Shown: piece after piece, positions 22,000 through 35,700 of the stretch | Numbering within the stretch: position 1 is the stretch's first letter | Layout of the letters: every line of letters begins with the position of its first letter | Origin: Breviolum minutum Mf 1.05b.01 | Lineage: Eukaryota > Sar > Dinophyceae > Suessiales > Symbiodiniaceae | Assembly (NCBI GenBank): GCA_000507305.1 | Contig: DF239227.1 | Coordinates: 195,829 to 259,828, forward strand | Direction of reading: 5' to 3' | Length of the DNA stretch: 64,000 nucleotides | The notes under the pieces: model-generated | What the model was told of the DNA's origin: nothing | The model's input: only the letters and a program-made list of their open reading frames with translations | Databases searched by the model: none | Translations under genes and position numbers: made by a program

Positions 22000-24309
22000 T
22001 GCATATGCATATACCTTGTTTGCATGCATTGTAACCGTAGCACACTGTAGCTATTCTATGGCCATCTTTTCTTGGTCCCATCCCGAGTTCCATGCTTGAG
22101 AATATCCATATTTTTAGCCTTGGATTCGAAATAGTCTTGGATGAGCCCATTGATGATTCAAAAGTTAACGATGTTGACGTTTGGCATTGACGTGGGCATG
22201 TCACAAAGGAATGCCTGAGATTTTAACACATTTCACTGCTAAGACAAATTGGCCTCTTGTGATTGGGTTTGGTCTGGAGTCTAAAGTTCAACTGGATTGC
22301 ATGTGTCAAACAGGAATTCCTTCCATACTCCGAATTTGAAAACCAAGAGGCTTTCTCCGAAAGGGTTGACAACAGACATTCGACAACAGACGATAAGCAA
22401 CAATGACAGGGCAAAGATCTAAAGAGGAAGTGTAAGCCAAGAGCCACCATGGGGGGACACGACGTGAGATTTGCCGTCACGCCTGAGCTGAAGCATCGAA
22501 AGATGGGCCCATCATCAGGAAAACTGAAAACACTCAGTAGATGATCCAGCCAAGTCAAGAGGAATAGACGAGCCAATCTTGAGCATTTGGATACAACATG
22601 ATATGATTTCTGATTTTTATCTCTATTTTAATCACATAATCTCGAACACATTGAGCAGACTTGGAGTCTTACCACCCGTTGACCATCATCAATCTGATTC
22701 TGACATTTACTCTCTCAGAATATTGCTTCGCAATATCCGAACATTGTCAAGCAATCAATCTGCCAGTCCGGACCCCCAGATGGGGCATCCACACTGTCCA
22801 ACGGTTTCACACTTTGCGCATTCAAATGCGCAACTTCTTGGAGGACACTCGGAACTCCCCCTCGTCGATGGTGAGGGATGTACACAAGACGTTCTCCAGC
22901 AAGCGGTGGCTGCACAGCACACCTTCTCCCAAACAAGCCTCCATCTCTCCTGAGAGAGACTGAATGTGAAGACTCGGAACTATATATAGTGCAAAATATG
23001 ATCAATATCATAATTATATATTGATTACTAGAATGTGAATATATTGCAATATATTGCCATATTGCGCCTATGTCTGATACTGTGCTACCGCGACTGTCAC
23101 TGCAAATTATCGTTGCACAAATGCAGTTCAAAGAAGAGAGAATTTTTGTCATGTTTGAACATTTGTGGGATTCAATCCATGCTTTCTGTCCAACCAACAT
23201 GTTTTGAGGAAAGGCACCCTGGCCCTGGTTCGTTTTGTATCAATGTCTCCCAACTTCCACTCCAACATCTTGAATCCTTCCAAACCGTTCAACCCAAGAT
23301 TCCCCATTCACGGGCTTCTTCTGCGACACGGTTTTCGATGACAATCACATCCTGAAGCTCAAGTCATTCAATCAACGATGGGGGCAAAATGAGGCTGGCT
23401 TGAAAAGGTATATGATCCAAGTTTGGGAAGCCCAAAGTAATCTGAATCTTGAAGTAGGTGATTTTAGATAATACAAACGACTGAAAGATACTGAAACTAA
23501 AATCCTGAGTTCCCCTTAAAGAGAAACCATGTCAAAGTTTATTCAAAATTCAGGACTCACGTCATATTTACATCTGCAAACATCTGCATGAGCTCTCCCA
23601 ACCAGAATCAAGCATAAAATTGACCATCATCAACCTATATATCACCTGTCTCAACAGAGAGGATAAGAGATATTGTAGTCAGTATAGTATACAGTATACA
23701 TATGAGTACGTATATATGGAGAGAGAGTCTCAGTCAGGCAGAGTTGTCAAACAAAGACATTGGTCTCTTGAAGTTTTTTGATGCCATTTTTTCTTTGCCA
23801 AGTGTCCATGACCCTGGCGGCTGGGCGGAACGGCTCCACCATGTGAGGGCCTGGCGTCTTGGAATGGATGTGGCAGGCGGCGCGCAGCGACTGGTGCTCC
23901 TCGGAAGAAAGGAAACCTCGGAACACAGAGAAAACAAACAATGAGAGGAAAAAACGCAGCAACAGCCATGACTTTGCATCAATCTGCATCAATTTTGCTT
24001 CTTTCTTTCATCTTTACTTGTCCTCCTCCTTGTTATCATCATCCCCACTGGTTCTGCCAATCTCTTTCGACACTTATCACTATTCGTTATTTGGGAATCC
24101 ACCTCATGCAAAAAGAACTTCATTCATATCCACTCACCAGCCCAGCCATCCAAAATATGGCATTTCACAGGCAGCCCTAGACCTCACACATTAAACTTTG
24201 ATGGTTGGTTTCTGCAGCTCTACAGTATCATCATGCGTGCAAGGCTTTCAATTAATACATGGTGCTAATGCTATAGGATTTTCATGCATTTCCAAGAGGT
24301 TTGCCTTCC
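22000..24309. other. Low-confidence stretch with weak coding signals on both strands
   Basis: Near 22780-22960 both strands have open frames of 50-90 codons, and neither has a convincing domain or a clear pair of splice sites. An AT-rich palindromic patch (TATGCATATATGCATA) sits near 21945. No gene is called. Confidence 0.4.
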
Positions 24310-24451
24310 TCAATCACTGAATCTATCATTGGTTGGTTCGATTTTGCTCACCGCTTCAAATTGCTCTTTCGAATGGGCCCAGCTACTTGGGAGCTTGTTG
24401 TAAATGATGGCAAGGTCGTCTTCCAACATGTGGAACTGAGCCAGACGCAGG
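24310..24451 (-). CDS. Exon of an unidentified protein
   Basis: After an AAG acceptor the frame reads LRLAQFHMLEDDLAIIYNK and SSWAHSKEQFEAVSKIEP, then reaches TGA at 24310. It has a balanced, helix-like composition. The true end may be a donor before the stop. It may belong to the same gene as 24751-24872. Confidence 0.45.
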
Positions 24452-24750
24452 CTTGGATTTGTTTATTTGAGAGAACATTACAGGACAGGGACTATGCAAC
24501 AGGGTGGTGAAAACACAATCAGATCAGCATATTCAATCCTCCCTGAGAGCTCCCATAGCAGAATGAATTTGGTCATCCTCCATTTCAAGGTACATCGACT
24601 TGATCAGAGGCAACACTATGCAATACCTACAATCCTCACTGGAGACATTGTGTTGACAACAAGCTGTGACTACCTCGGGGGGAATTTCCTCGCAACCTAT
24701 GGTGACATCAACTGTCAAAATCCATCCATCTCCCAACGACTGGAGCGCAC

Positions 24751-24872
24751 CTCACAGACTGTGGAAACCTTCGTTGGGTCCACAGTGGTCTTGATCCTCG
24801 TGGTCTTCATGGTCTTCCGGACACGCCTCCCTCCGGTACGATCCCGTGCTCTCACAGGCAGCTTCAACTGTC
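24751..24872 (-). CDS. Exon encoding a basic segment, unidentified gene
   Basis: A well-delimited exon: TTTGCAG acceptor, 122 nt open, GTGCGC donor. It encodes a strongly basic stretch with ARDRTGGRRVRKTMK and TRIKTTVDPTKVSTVCE. No family was recognised. The rich Arg/Lys content could indicate nucleic-acid or membrane-surface contact, which is inference only. Confidence 0.55.
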
Positions 24873-26499
24873 CTGCAAAGGACACAGATGTTTGGCCACG
24901 TGTATTTGAGAGCCGGCAGTTGAGGAAATGGCCTTATCATCAAGCATCCTTAAAGAGTGGAGAGATACTGCAAGGGGTTTTTCAAAACATCCTCGGCATC
25001 ATCTGACTTTTGTAAAGTCATCAAATGAAGCTCAAAGGATGCAATCATGAATCACCAATCCCTCCTGTTTTCAGGGGGATCAAATGTTGTCCCATTTTCC
25101 AAATCTTTTCTCATGAGTTTATCAACCTTCTTCCATCCCCATGCCCTCAACCTGGCATAGGGCTGTTTTCATTGAAAGAACCGAGGAGTGTTGGCAATGG
25201 CGGAGCCGGTGGCTGCACCTGCTTTGGATGCATATTGGACAAGATGGGCAACATCAACTTGGCAACCAATCATTGGACTACTGTAATAGTAGGTGATATA
25301 CTGCTGGTGATATACTGTTGGACCAACAAGAATCTCAGGATATCCCCGGAAAAGGATCTGCAAATTGAAATTGAAGGATGGCCCAGGATGGCTATTAAAT
25401 TATCAATTTGTTTCTTCCAACATGCTGCCGAGGCACCTGAACTTCTGACTCCAGTGGATCGCACATCCACTTGCATACACGGGCCAGCAATGGCTCAAAC
25501 ATGCTGAGGAAACTCATCTCTCAGAATTTCACCGGATCACAAGGTCCAACTCAAAGATTCAAGGACAGGCACCAGCACAGCGCGGACCCGTTTATGAAAG
25601 AAAAAATGATTCAAATGTCAAAAATGCAAAGTGATGGCCAGTGCAACATGATTTTGAATAGAACCTATGGCAAATCCTGACGTTTGAGCACATGATGCGC
25701 ATGCAAGACTCTCTTCCAGCAGAGTGGCTGATGAGCCCACAGCGCTGAAGTGCGAATATCAATGATTCCGTCTTTCAAGTTTCGCACGATCTGTGAAATT
25801 AAGGTGGGTCCAAACATCAATCACGGACCATCATCATTCTCCAAATGGATCCTGTCTTTTCAAAGGTTCACATCACATAGATGTTGACATATAGATGTTC
25901 ATGCCCATCATATCCCATCATCATTCACCAGCATCCACCAAGGGTGCCACTTCCGTCGCCCCGGTGAAGGGGAATCAGGGGATCGCTCCTGACATCATCA
26001 TGAATGGAAAATACTTGCATTCTTCCTGCCCCAAGCAACAAAAAATACGGAAAACCCCAACAGAGTTGCTATCCCATTGTTTCACCGCAAGGCACGTTGC
26101 GTGTTTTTTCTGAGAGTTTCAATTCACTCAACTCACCGCAGGATGCGTCGCTTCAGACCAACATTGCCTTGAGGAGCCTCCAAGCCCGAAAAAAAACGAA
26201 ATCAACAAATGAACAAATTGGGATCTCATGTGGTTCTTAATGATTCCTGTACATTTAATGTCAACCACCACTGTAACATCGCCAGTCATCAACGCAACAT
26301 CACCAGCATCACCGTAACAAATTGTGGTGCATCGGGCCTTTGGAGTTGGCTTCTGCTTCTGGCCTGGCAGCTTTAAGGGTTGAACCCAGGGTCAATTCTC
26401 CACAAGACTTGTTGCAAATTTGCCAGAAATCTTCAAAATCTCATGCTTTTCAATGTTGATGAATAACCCTGGTACATCCTGATACTGAAATTTGCTTAG

Positions 26500-29400
26500 T
26501 CTCAGTCTCAGTTGTCTATATGAAGAGTCCTACTCCAACTGGGTGGCCATAGCCTCCTGCCGCGGGCTTCTTTTCTGGCGCCTGAATCACCAGAAACGAT
26601 TGCGGGTGATGCACAAATTTGAACAATTTCAACTTGTCAAAAATTGTGTGCCTTCAACTCAAAAATCGTGTCACAAAATGTCACAACTTCGTAAAATAAG
26701 ATCAAAGAATCAAAAACCCTCAGCTGTTGTGTTACCCCCAACATCTTCCCTTTCCATATTTGGCCTCTCTTCCAGCACCATCCGCACGGCGGCCTGCCAG
26801 GGCTCACAAGGGCAACAACGAGACACCGAGAAGCCACCGCAAAATTGTTGGCTGCAGGGCCTCGACCACCTCCATCTCTTGACCGAGCCTCAGCAAAGAG
26901 CCAAGGCAAGGGAGGGGTCTGATAAATCAATTTTTGGGGGAGGGCATGTTTTTTTGACGTAATCTCGCAGGTACAATGCAGCATGCATCTTTCATAAGCA
27001 ACTTATCAACGAGGTTTCAAATTGCAGGTACACAACAGTCTTAAAGACTCATCTTTAATATGTATATTTATATCTTGACACTGTCACCATGCACATCATG
27101 TTCCAAGCAAACACATGAAACATACAAAAACAACACTGCCATCCCCATACTTCACCCTGGTTGCAATGATTCTTAAGGCTCCAGGCTCTTCCACCAGACC
27201 TGGCCTTATCTCGTTTCTCCAAGGCTTTCATGAAGGAGCTCTTTTCACCTTCACACGTTTAAACCCCCACCAAGGTGGCCACAACTGCTGCACTGGATGG
27301 TTCAACTGACGGGGTGGGATATCATCTAAAAAAGCCCAAATTTCCCAGGATGCAACCAGGCCTTCTGCTGGAGATGTCTGTTTTTCTCTGCTGGTTTGAC
27401 CCTTGGCCTTGGCTTCCTGATGCCAACAGTGCTTATCACGTTCGCGGAAACCCATTGAAGAAGTATGATGTGGCAATCGATGTGAAATGTGAAACCCACC
27501 TTTAAAAAAAGTACCTTGGACATGATACGTTACATGGTTCTATAAGCAAGAGAGACGGAGCCAGGCATCTTGTCCCTTCTAGGTTTGAATGCATGAATTC
27601 CAATATTCAGTTTGGCAGTCCTTAATCTCCTCCCGCGTCATCCCGTACCTAGGCTACGATGCCAAAACAACCGCCAAAACAACTCCAACTGCTCCACTCA
27701 AAATAGCGGGTCGTTGTTGCCGTCAAAATATAGCCAGTAGTTTTCATTGGAAGACAAGTGCCAAGCTCAAAGACTTGAAAGTCTAACGCCATCATGCGCC
27801 ATAATGCGCCAAAGCACCAGAAATGCTTCTTGCCTCTCTCTCTGGGCTCTGATGGAGGTCGTCTAGCCGTTTGCACCTCCAAGGGAATATACAGAATCTT
27901 ACACTTAAGTCACTCAGACAACCAAGAATGGAACATGCAAAAGCGTTCAAAAACGCAAGGAGCTGAGTTTGTAGTGTCCCTCATGGTATCTAATGGTGTT
28001 TTTCTGGAAAACCTTTCACTGCATATCCATCATTGACCCATTGCCACCTGCTGCCGCGATGGAGCTGAGAAAGAGGAAGCCACATTGCTTGGCAGATCAG
28101 CCCAGTCCTCACCGAAAGGATCACCTGCAACGCATAGAAACTCTGGGGTGGCATTTGAAACCTCACTGGAAACAGTGAAGAAAATGTGGGAAGGACTGGG
28201 TGACAGGCTGTAACAGGTATTAAAGAAATAGATAAGTAAAAGATTGACAGATGATAGAAGTATCTAGATCAAATTGAATCTAATTCTAATTGATACCACA
28301 TACCAATCCATAATCCATTGTTTCACGTACCATCTCCCTTCCCACACACCTTCCACAGCAGGTGGTAGTTTCCCGCCCAAGGCCAGCTCGGGCATAGGGC
28401 CATCGTAGCGACCTTCCTACAAGAGCAGTTGGGATGCCACAGAAAACCATCCATAGAACATGGGAAAAAGCCTTAAAATGGGATCCAGTTGAAAATGGGA
28501 AAATAAAGTCAGGTGCAATTTTCAACCCACATGTCCAAAAAAGTAATTTTGATGAACTTATTGCAATGTAAGTAGTTTAATTGAAGCACATGGAATAACC
28601 CTTTGTCCCAACTTCCAGCACTGTCCTCATCAAAGTCGTCCATGGGCAACGTGCCATCATCCAAGTCCTGCTTCGGTCAAACTTGGATCTTTCAGAAAAG
28701 AGGGGAAAAATGAAACAAGTCGTACTCCCCGTTAGTTGAGCAGCCTTCACAACTCAACAATAGTCTCATATTTGCGAGTTAGGGATTTCTGTGACCACGG
28801 CTCAACCAACAAATCTCTCAAAACCCTTCCTGACAACAACAGTTTTCAGAAAGTACATAGGGTCCTTGTTTCCCAACGGGAAATCGAAAGGATCATCCTC
28901 CGGTTGAAAGAACCGTCTCCTGGGTCGGTTGAAAGCCTCAGCTGCCAGAGTTGCCAATTGTTCTAGGGCGTTTCCAGCATGGAAGATGGCAAAAGTTGGC
29001 TCAATGAAATCGAAAGTTGTAATAGTTAAAAAACACTGGTGAATGGATGTGATGTGATGTATATATATATAACCGTTTCGACCTGCCACTATTCTGATAC
29101 TATCTTCAATCCAATCAAATAATCAAAGATTGTCAAAGCTGTCCAGGAACCATCATTTCTGACAGCTCATCACCGCCGAGCCCGATCTCCCTCTCCAAAT
29201 CCTCCTCACTATCCTCAGTCTGCAGGCACTTGTGGCTTTTAGGGCGGAGGTGGACCAAGAGATACCCATTTCTGTAGCTACCACCACCTGCTATCCAATC
29301 TATCCATAACTCACCGCCCACCACAATGATTACAATCCAACCGCTTGCAGCTGAAGTTTCAATCAACCTCGACTGAGGTGCTACAGGATCAGCCACTTCA

Positions 29401-31680
29401 ATGGCTGCCTCTTCGTCCTGCATTGAGAAATTCATCCTTGGACCATTTAAATTTGTTTGCGTACAAGAGGCATAGGATTCTCCACACTCCAAACTGAGAT
29501 GGGTCGTTCACACCGAGATTGAGACAAACAGTCACAATGACATGTTTATGATTTCTCGTTGCTGAACGATAGTCTATATTGGTGACCGTCTTTGATATGT
29601 AATCATTTCCAAAATCATCTCAACTAAAAATCCAAGTGACCAACCTCCCTTTGCGCCTTGTCACCACCAGTGCCTCCACCAGGAGCAGCTGTCAACATCC
29701 CACCCACCGATTGACCCAAGCCCTTCATCCATGGCTGCGATAAGACCTCGGAGTTGATTTGCAAATTTGGAATGACTTGGTTGGAATCCGGATCTAGCAA
29801 AACATCCAGCATCCACCAATATATTGTGTTGCTTTAGTATCATGATATCTAGTATCATGTTATCATATGTAGGTACGTAGTTCACCAACATTAAGCCTAA
29901 GCACAGCCTCGAAATACAAAAGGGAGGGAACACTCAACAGTGACAGTAAGGAAGATGCACACGCAGGTCCTACATTCAATTCAAACGCTCTCCAAGCAAT
30001 CTTACTGGAAAGCATCTTGTCAGAAGCTGCCAAGCTACTCGTGACTCTTCCATATAGTCGGCATCATCCTGCCAAACGCTACGAATCCCTTCAAGAGGTT
30101 TAGGGTTCAGAGTCTAGATGCTGATTGCTTAACCTTAACCCATCATGTCGTGTGCAAGCAGCTTCCCATCCATTGGAGGCTCGCCTCCTCATCGGCCAGG
30201 CTTTCCTCTGGTGGTGGTTCCACATATCCAGGTAGTCCAGCAACAGGCATCGGGAACCTGAGATCCGCACCCCCATCCACCACCACCACTATTTGTTGGT
30301 TTCAACCCATCTGAAAAATATGCTCGTCAAATTGGATCATTTCCCCAAGTAGGGGTGAAATTTTCAAAAAATTGAAACCACCACCTAGATTCGGAAGTGA
30401 TGTATGCCATGTGCCAATCGACTTCTTGAATCCAAGGAACTCATTTTGTACCACTTTCAACCGCTTCGGGCCATAGATACCTCAGTTTTGTTTGGAGCAA
30501 ACGCAGGTACCAAATCCCACAGCTAAAGTGGGCTAATCTACTGACGAGTTGTTGCCTGACTAGCAATAATTAATGGCATTAGATCTGAACAAAAATGCAA
30601 ACATATACTCCAGTCATCCACCAACCATCCATCATCCATCTATTAATCATTTACATTTATAGGTGAATTTTCCATCATTTCCCACTCCACCAAGCTACGC
30701 ATTGTCACCTTGGAACGCTCCATGGGGCGTCCAGCAGCACTGCTGTTCAGCGCTGCAAAGGACACTGCCACCCAGCCGAAGCCTGTGCGATCCATGGGAC
30801 GTCCTAATTTTGGTGCCTAGCTGTTGGGTGGCTTTCCGTTTTAGGGCCGAAGGTGGTTTTTGTTTGTTGTTTGATTTTTTTCGTTGTTTGTTCATTGGTT
30901 GTTCTCTGTTTTTGGGGGTGGCCTAAGTATTTTTGTTATGTGAGTAGCTTCTAGGAAACAAACGAGACCACTTTGGAAAAAGAACGCAATAATAGTTCAA
31001 AAAAAATGCACAGATATCGGTACAACAAACACATCTGGTGCAGTTCTCACATTACAGTCATTCTCTGGCCACTCTCTGCTAGGTCTCTTAGGCACAAGCC
31101 AAGGTTGGGATGATTGAAGTAAACACAGAAATCCTGCTGACCCTGATCTCTCAATCCTACAGGTATGGCTGCTGGGCGTTTCTGACAAACTCCCCCACCT
31201 GTCAAGGAAAGGTCGCAGGCCACCTGGCCATCCATACTCAAGGCATCCGGCGTCTTCACATAACCTTTTTGGCCATGGGCAAGTGGACATTTTGGCGGAT
31301 TGGAGCTGACCAATTCTTCGGCTGGGCCCAGTTTTTGCCAGTAAGATCTGGTGGATCAAAGGGATGGTGGCTTGGCTACTAGATACAAGCCCCTCGACTC
31401 CGCGCAACTTGGACAGTTCGGTACACGCCAATTCTTCCAATATTCTTTCCACTTAGCATCAGACCATCCCCACAATCCCCACATCTCCATAGCACCAACA
31501 GGTTTCCCCACAAATCTGTGACAAATCCATTCCTTCCGGCGCTTCAGGATATCCTCGGCCATCCTCACCAGCACCAGGCACATTAGCCTGGCATGTAATG
31601 GCCTGAGAGGCTGTTGGGATGACACCTTGCGCAAGAATCTCATATTGCTTTCCAACAAAAAATGGTATGTCTACCTGCAT
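26500..31680 (-). CDS. Scattered exons of one or more unidentified genes
   Basis: Several minus-strand segments read like protein with nearby splice signals. They include 31380-31660 (DILKRRKEWICHRF or LEELACTELSKLRGVEG), 30165-30290 (LPGYVEPPPEESLADEEASL), 30000-30085 (IRSVWQDDADYMEESRVAWQ), 29640-29810 (QPWMKGLGQSVGG), 29390-29440 (QDEEAAIEVADPV), 29140-29240 (TEDSEEDLEREIGLGGDEL), 28840-28985 (LATLAAEAFNRPRRRFFQPE), 28610-28680 (DLDDGTLPMDDFDEDSAG), 27655-27715 (ILSGAVGVVLAVVLAS, ending in a stop and hydrophobic), 26740-26860 and 26525-26580 (APEKKPAAGGYGHP). No domain was recognised, and the exons could not be chained with certainty. An acidic, disordered protein with a hydrophobic C-terminus is one reading. 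Confidence 0.4.
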
Positions 31681-32721
31681 TTGAGCTGTTTGTATCGTAG
31701 AAACAATGCTAAATATATAATGCTGAATATATACTTATAACTCTTCCGTTCTTTCAGTCAGGATACCTCGCAGTACAAACCTCCTATGCCAAGGCGCCAA
31801 GTTATGAACTCCCACGAAGGATAGCTTCAACATGGCACTGATCGGAGGATACACCTGCAGGGAAAGTGTAAGCGGAGCTGAAAATCAAGACAAAAATAAT
31901 GGGAAATATAGGCAGAAGGTAACTAATTGACGGTACCAAAGATCAATATATTAAAAGTACGTATATCATCTTGATTGAATTTGTTTCCAATTTTCAAATT
32001 CTTCCACTCCTTTTATAAATACAACCTTGACATCCCCAAAAACCACGAACTAATCACTGCAAAGGGGTCGGCCTCCACCGCCAGCACCGGTTTTTGATTC
32101 GGAAAGCCCCAGAGATATCGCACGGATCGGCCCAGCCAGCGCCTTGGATCACAAAAACGGGGACATGGGCTTCCAAAAACCTATGCCAACATGTTTTAAG
32201 GTCTATCATCTTAGTTTTTGGATAGAAATGTGAGATAAACTGTTTAGGTCCGGAGTTGAAATTCTAGAGCCAATGACATGAAAGCATCATGAGAAGTACT
32301 AGTTGACTGCATCTGAAAAGATTTGAACAACGCATCCATCGTATCCCATGGCAACCAGGCCACTGCAGTGATTCATGAGAAACCGCTTCGTCACTGGCCT
32401 GTCGTCATGCAACGGGTATCCATCGACAGTTTAAAAAAACATTGTATCCAACGAAGTTTTAAAAGATATCTTATCAACTTGGAATGACAAATCAAAGGAA
32501 GGATCTGGCACAGAGTCTTTCTTTTTTGAATGCATAATTTTCATTTGTCCATCTCGACAATCTACAAAAATGTATAACATTTGTATGTTATATCATACAT
32601 ATCAATCATGCAAATATATAATGTCATATTTTACGCCATTGTCCTAAAGTAATTCTATGAATATCTAACCTACACATTCTGAAAAATGCTTAGATCGAGG
32701 ATAATGCGGCTACCAATGTTT

Positions 32722-35700
32722 TCAATTGGCCTTGAGCTGTGCCAACACGTCCTTTGCAGGCGTGACGGTGTGTACTGCAAAGTGCCTCAGGTCCATTCTC
32801 CATCTCCAAGGGAAATGTGGAAGCTATGATAATAAGCTATATATTATCTATATTTACAGTATATGACTTATAGGACGGGTGGTGCATCTTAAACTTAAAC
32901 TTATGATTAACTTGAACTTGTGTGGAATTACAACTCCAAGGGAAAAAAGTGTTTCACGGAGTTTTGAAGTGGGATGAATTCAGAATCAATTTAGAGCGTG
33001 CTGGTCTTGAATTCACTATTGCTTAAATGTCATGTTTGTGGTCCCAATCATTTTCACCCACAGCTACGCATCGGGCCTTTTCTGAATCCAAGATGCCTGG
33101 TAGGCTGCACATAGTTGTACTCATCAATGGGCAGCAGGTTCTGCATGCTGTTGGGCTGATGAACTCCTGACTGGAACATGGAGAATGCTTTGACCGGGCA
33201 TTGAACCAACCATGGGGTTCTGCCATGTAGAGGCCCACTCATCACCTCTAAGATTATATAATTATCTAAATTCCCTTAGGTGAATGATATCTCGGTGTCT
33301 TTATCATACGCACTTGGCGTGGCCACAAGTTGCAGATCATATAATATTTAGATTTGGATAAATTTAATAAGTCATCATGTTTCATGAATCATCTGGAATA
33401 TCTGAAAAGCTACTCACACTTGCTACAACAATCCACGACAAGCCAAGTTTGTACATGAAAATAATACTCCAAAGATTGGCATTTCAATGGCCACCCGTTG
33501 ATTCTGGTCGCACCTGGTGTATCATAAAGACTAGCAAAGACTGGTGATATGGCAGACCGCCGGAAGGCCCTTAATTGAATGAGACCCAAAGTGGTACCAG
33601 GAGTGCGCGACACCGTTGGACGTTCACCTTGGCGTTGCATCTTGCAGGGGAGCCACTCAAAATCAAGTCAATACGCACCATATGATTTATAGATCAAGCT
33701 TACATCAAGATAGATAGAGAGAGGATGTTTGTGGATATGTGACTGGATTTATACGTTTAGACTAGCTAGCAGCTAGACTAGGTACCTAGTAATGCTTGAT
33801 TTGATCAGATCAACTAAGAGAACCACTTACATCCAAGTCTACACATACTCCATACCATTCACATACTTACTCCTTTCCATCATAGCCATCCAGATGTGTT
33901 CCTTTCAGATCCAACATGATCCAACATGGTCACAGGTGGTGCCAGGGCACATTGCTCCACCTTGCCCTGCGGAAATTTCACCTCCAAACGATCCAGCAGC
34001 CGCCGGATGAAGGCAGACTTGCCCGCGTTTGCCGCACCCACCACGAACCTAAGATGCATTTGAGAGCTTGGAAGAGTATTCACCTGGCCATGAAATACAT
34101 CAGAAACTCTTTAAAAGAAACTATCTATATGTTTAGATTCATAAATTCAGTTTGAATAAACTTTTGACCTGGATGTTTTTCCCAATTTTTCAAATCCTTT
34201 TTTCATCCAGGTGGCACATCCATCCCGGAGCGATGCTCGATGATAGCGTTCACCGCATGGTTGATGCCCTTCCCTGTTTCATTGCTCACCAATTTCACCT
34301 GCAAAAGGAACAACATCGTTTCGTCAGAGACGGTGGAAGCACAAATAAAGGCCTTGAGGGCCTTGAGTATATATTCGGTATACAGTGTATGCATCACGTA
34401 GATACAGTGTATGCAATAAAATGTCAGACCCGTTGGATGTCTGCTTTTGTTTTCTCCCTCCGCACGGCACAATTTTCGAAGCAAGGCAACGGTGAAATTT
34501 GAATAGTTTATAGACCAATAGGGCTAGCAAACAGCCAGTAGAAACGGTCATAGTCTTTCAATGAAGCCAGGGCTATCCTTCAAGGAACTTCCGATTGTCT
34601 GGTGGGAACCTTGCCTCAGAAAACCATCTTGAATCCCGACAATTTTTTTCGGTGATTTCTGGTGGATCTTCTAAATCTTTCCATTCATCAGGTCTTGCCA
34701 ACCGATAATCCACCAGCTCCACTAAGCGTTGGACTCCGACAACATCACGTGCCGATCGGGCAAAGAGAAAAATGCCATCTACGCTGCCCATGGCCACATT
34801 CTCCCGGGCCAAGATGAAGTCGAAGACCAAACGTGCCAGGCGACTCTTACCATCATCAAGTGGATGAAAGAACAATACATCCAAATAAGCCCGAGAAGCT
34901 CTCAAAGCCATCACCAAAGTGTAAGGGATAGCGCTCCCGGCCTTGCTTGGCATAGGCATCATGCTGTCGGAACGTCCACTTCCCCACGATATTCATCAAG
35001 TGACGTTGCCAATCGAGCAGATGGTCTAACGTCAAGGGTCCCGCTTCCTTGGCGGCCTTTCGACAGACTGCCAATGCACGTTTCATCCTTTGAGCCCTGA
35101 TGGGATCCCTTGTAGCATCGACAGCCTCAATGAAAGCTAGGTGCACATCCGGGCAAGTGGGAAGTTCACTCAAAGCCTTGGCTGTCAACTTGGAAGACAT
35201 CCCACTGAGTGTAGATCTGATGTTGAGCCAATCTGAAGTTGAGTCCACTTTCTTGAAATCCCAATGGAATTTTTCAGCCATCCGCTGCGTGATGATAGTG
35301 ACAGTGTCTTCCGGCATTTCATAACTGTCGAAGCCTTCCATGGCGTTGCTGATAGGTTTCAGGACATCAATGTCCGACTCCAACCCGACAGAGCTGAAAT
35401 ACCAATCCAACAACTGTTGGAAGGGATGGTACCACGTCCCCCAACCCACAAACCAGGAAGCATCTGCAAGTTGGAAAGGTACATGGCAAAGTAAACTTGC
35501 AACAGCCATCTCTAGGTGCTCACACAGGTGGTAGCTGGAACATCGCGATCGCAACTGAGCAAATTCATCTTCCAGATCCAGCAAAAGCTTCTGCCATCGT
35601 TTCACATCAGTTACAAAAAGTTCAACTGTGGGCTCCAGTGTATTGTAGGGTTTGCGAACATATTGCATGCAGTCACAATCCCCAGACTGGCCAAAAGTCC

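Noticed and set aside
21920..22010. AT-rich palindromes as a possible origin
   Set aside because: Only short TA/CATG palindromes common in these spacers, with no other origin signal.
22661..22963. 100-codon plus frame that looks partly protein-like
   Set aside because: The minus strand has an equally long frame over the same bases and neither has splice or domain support.
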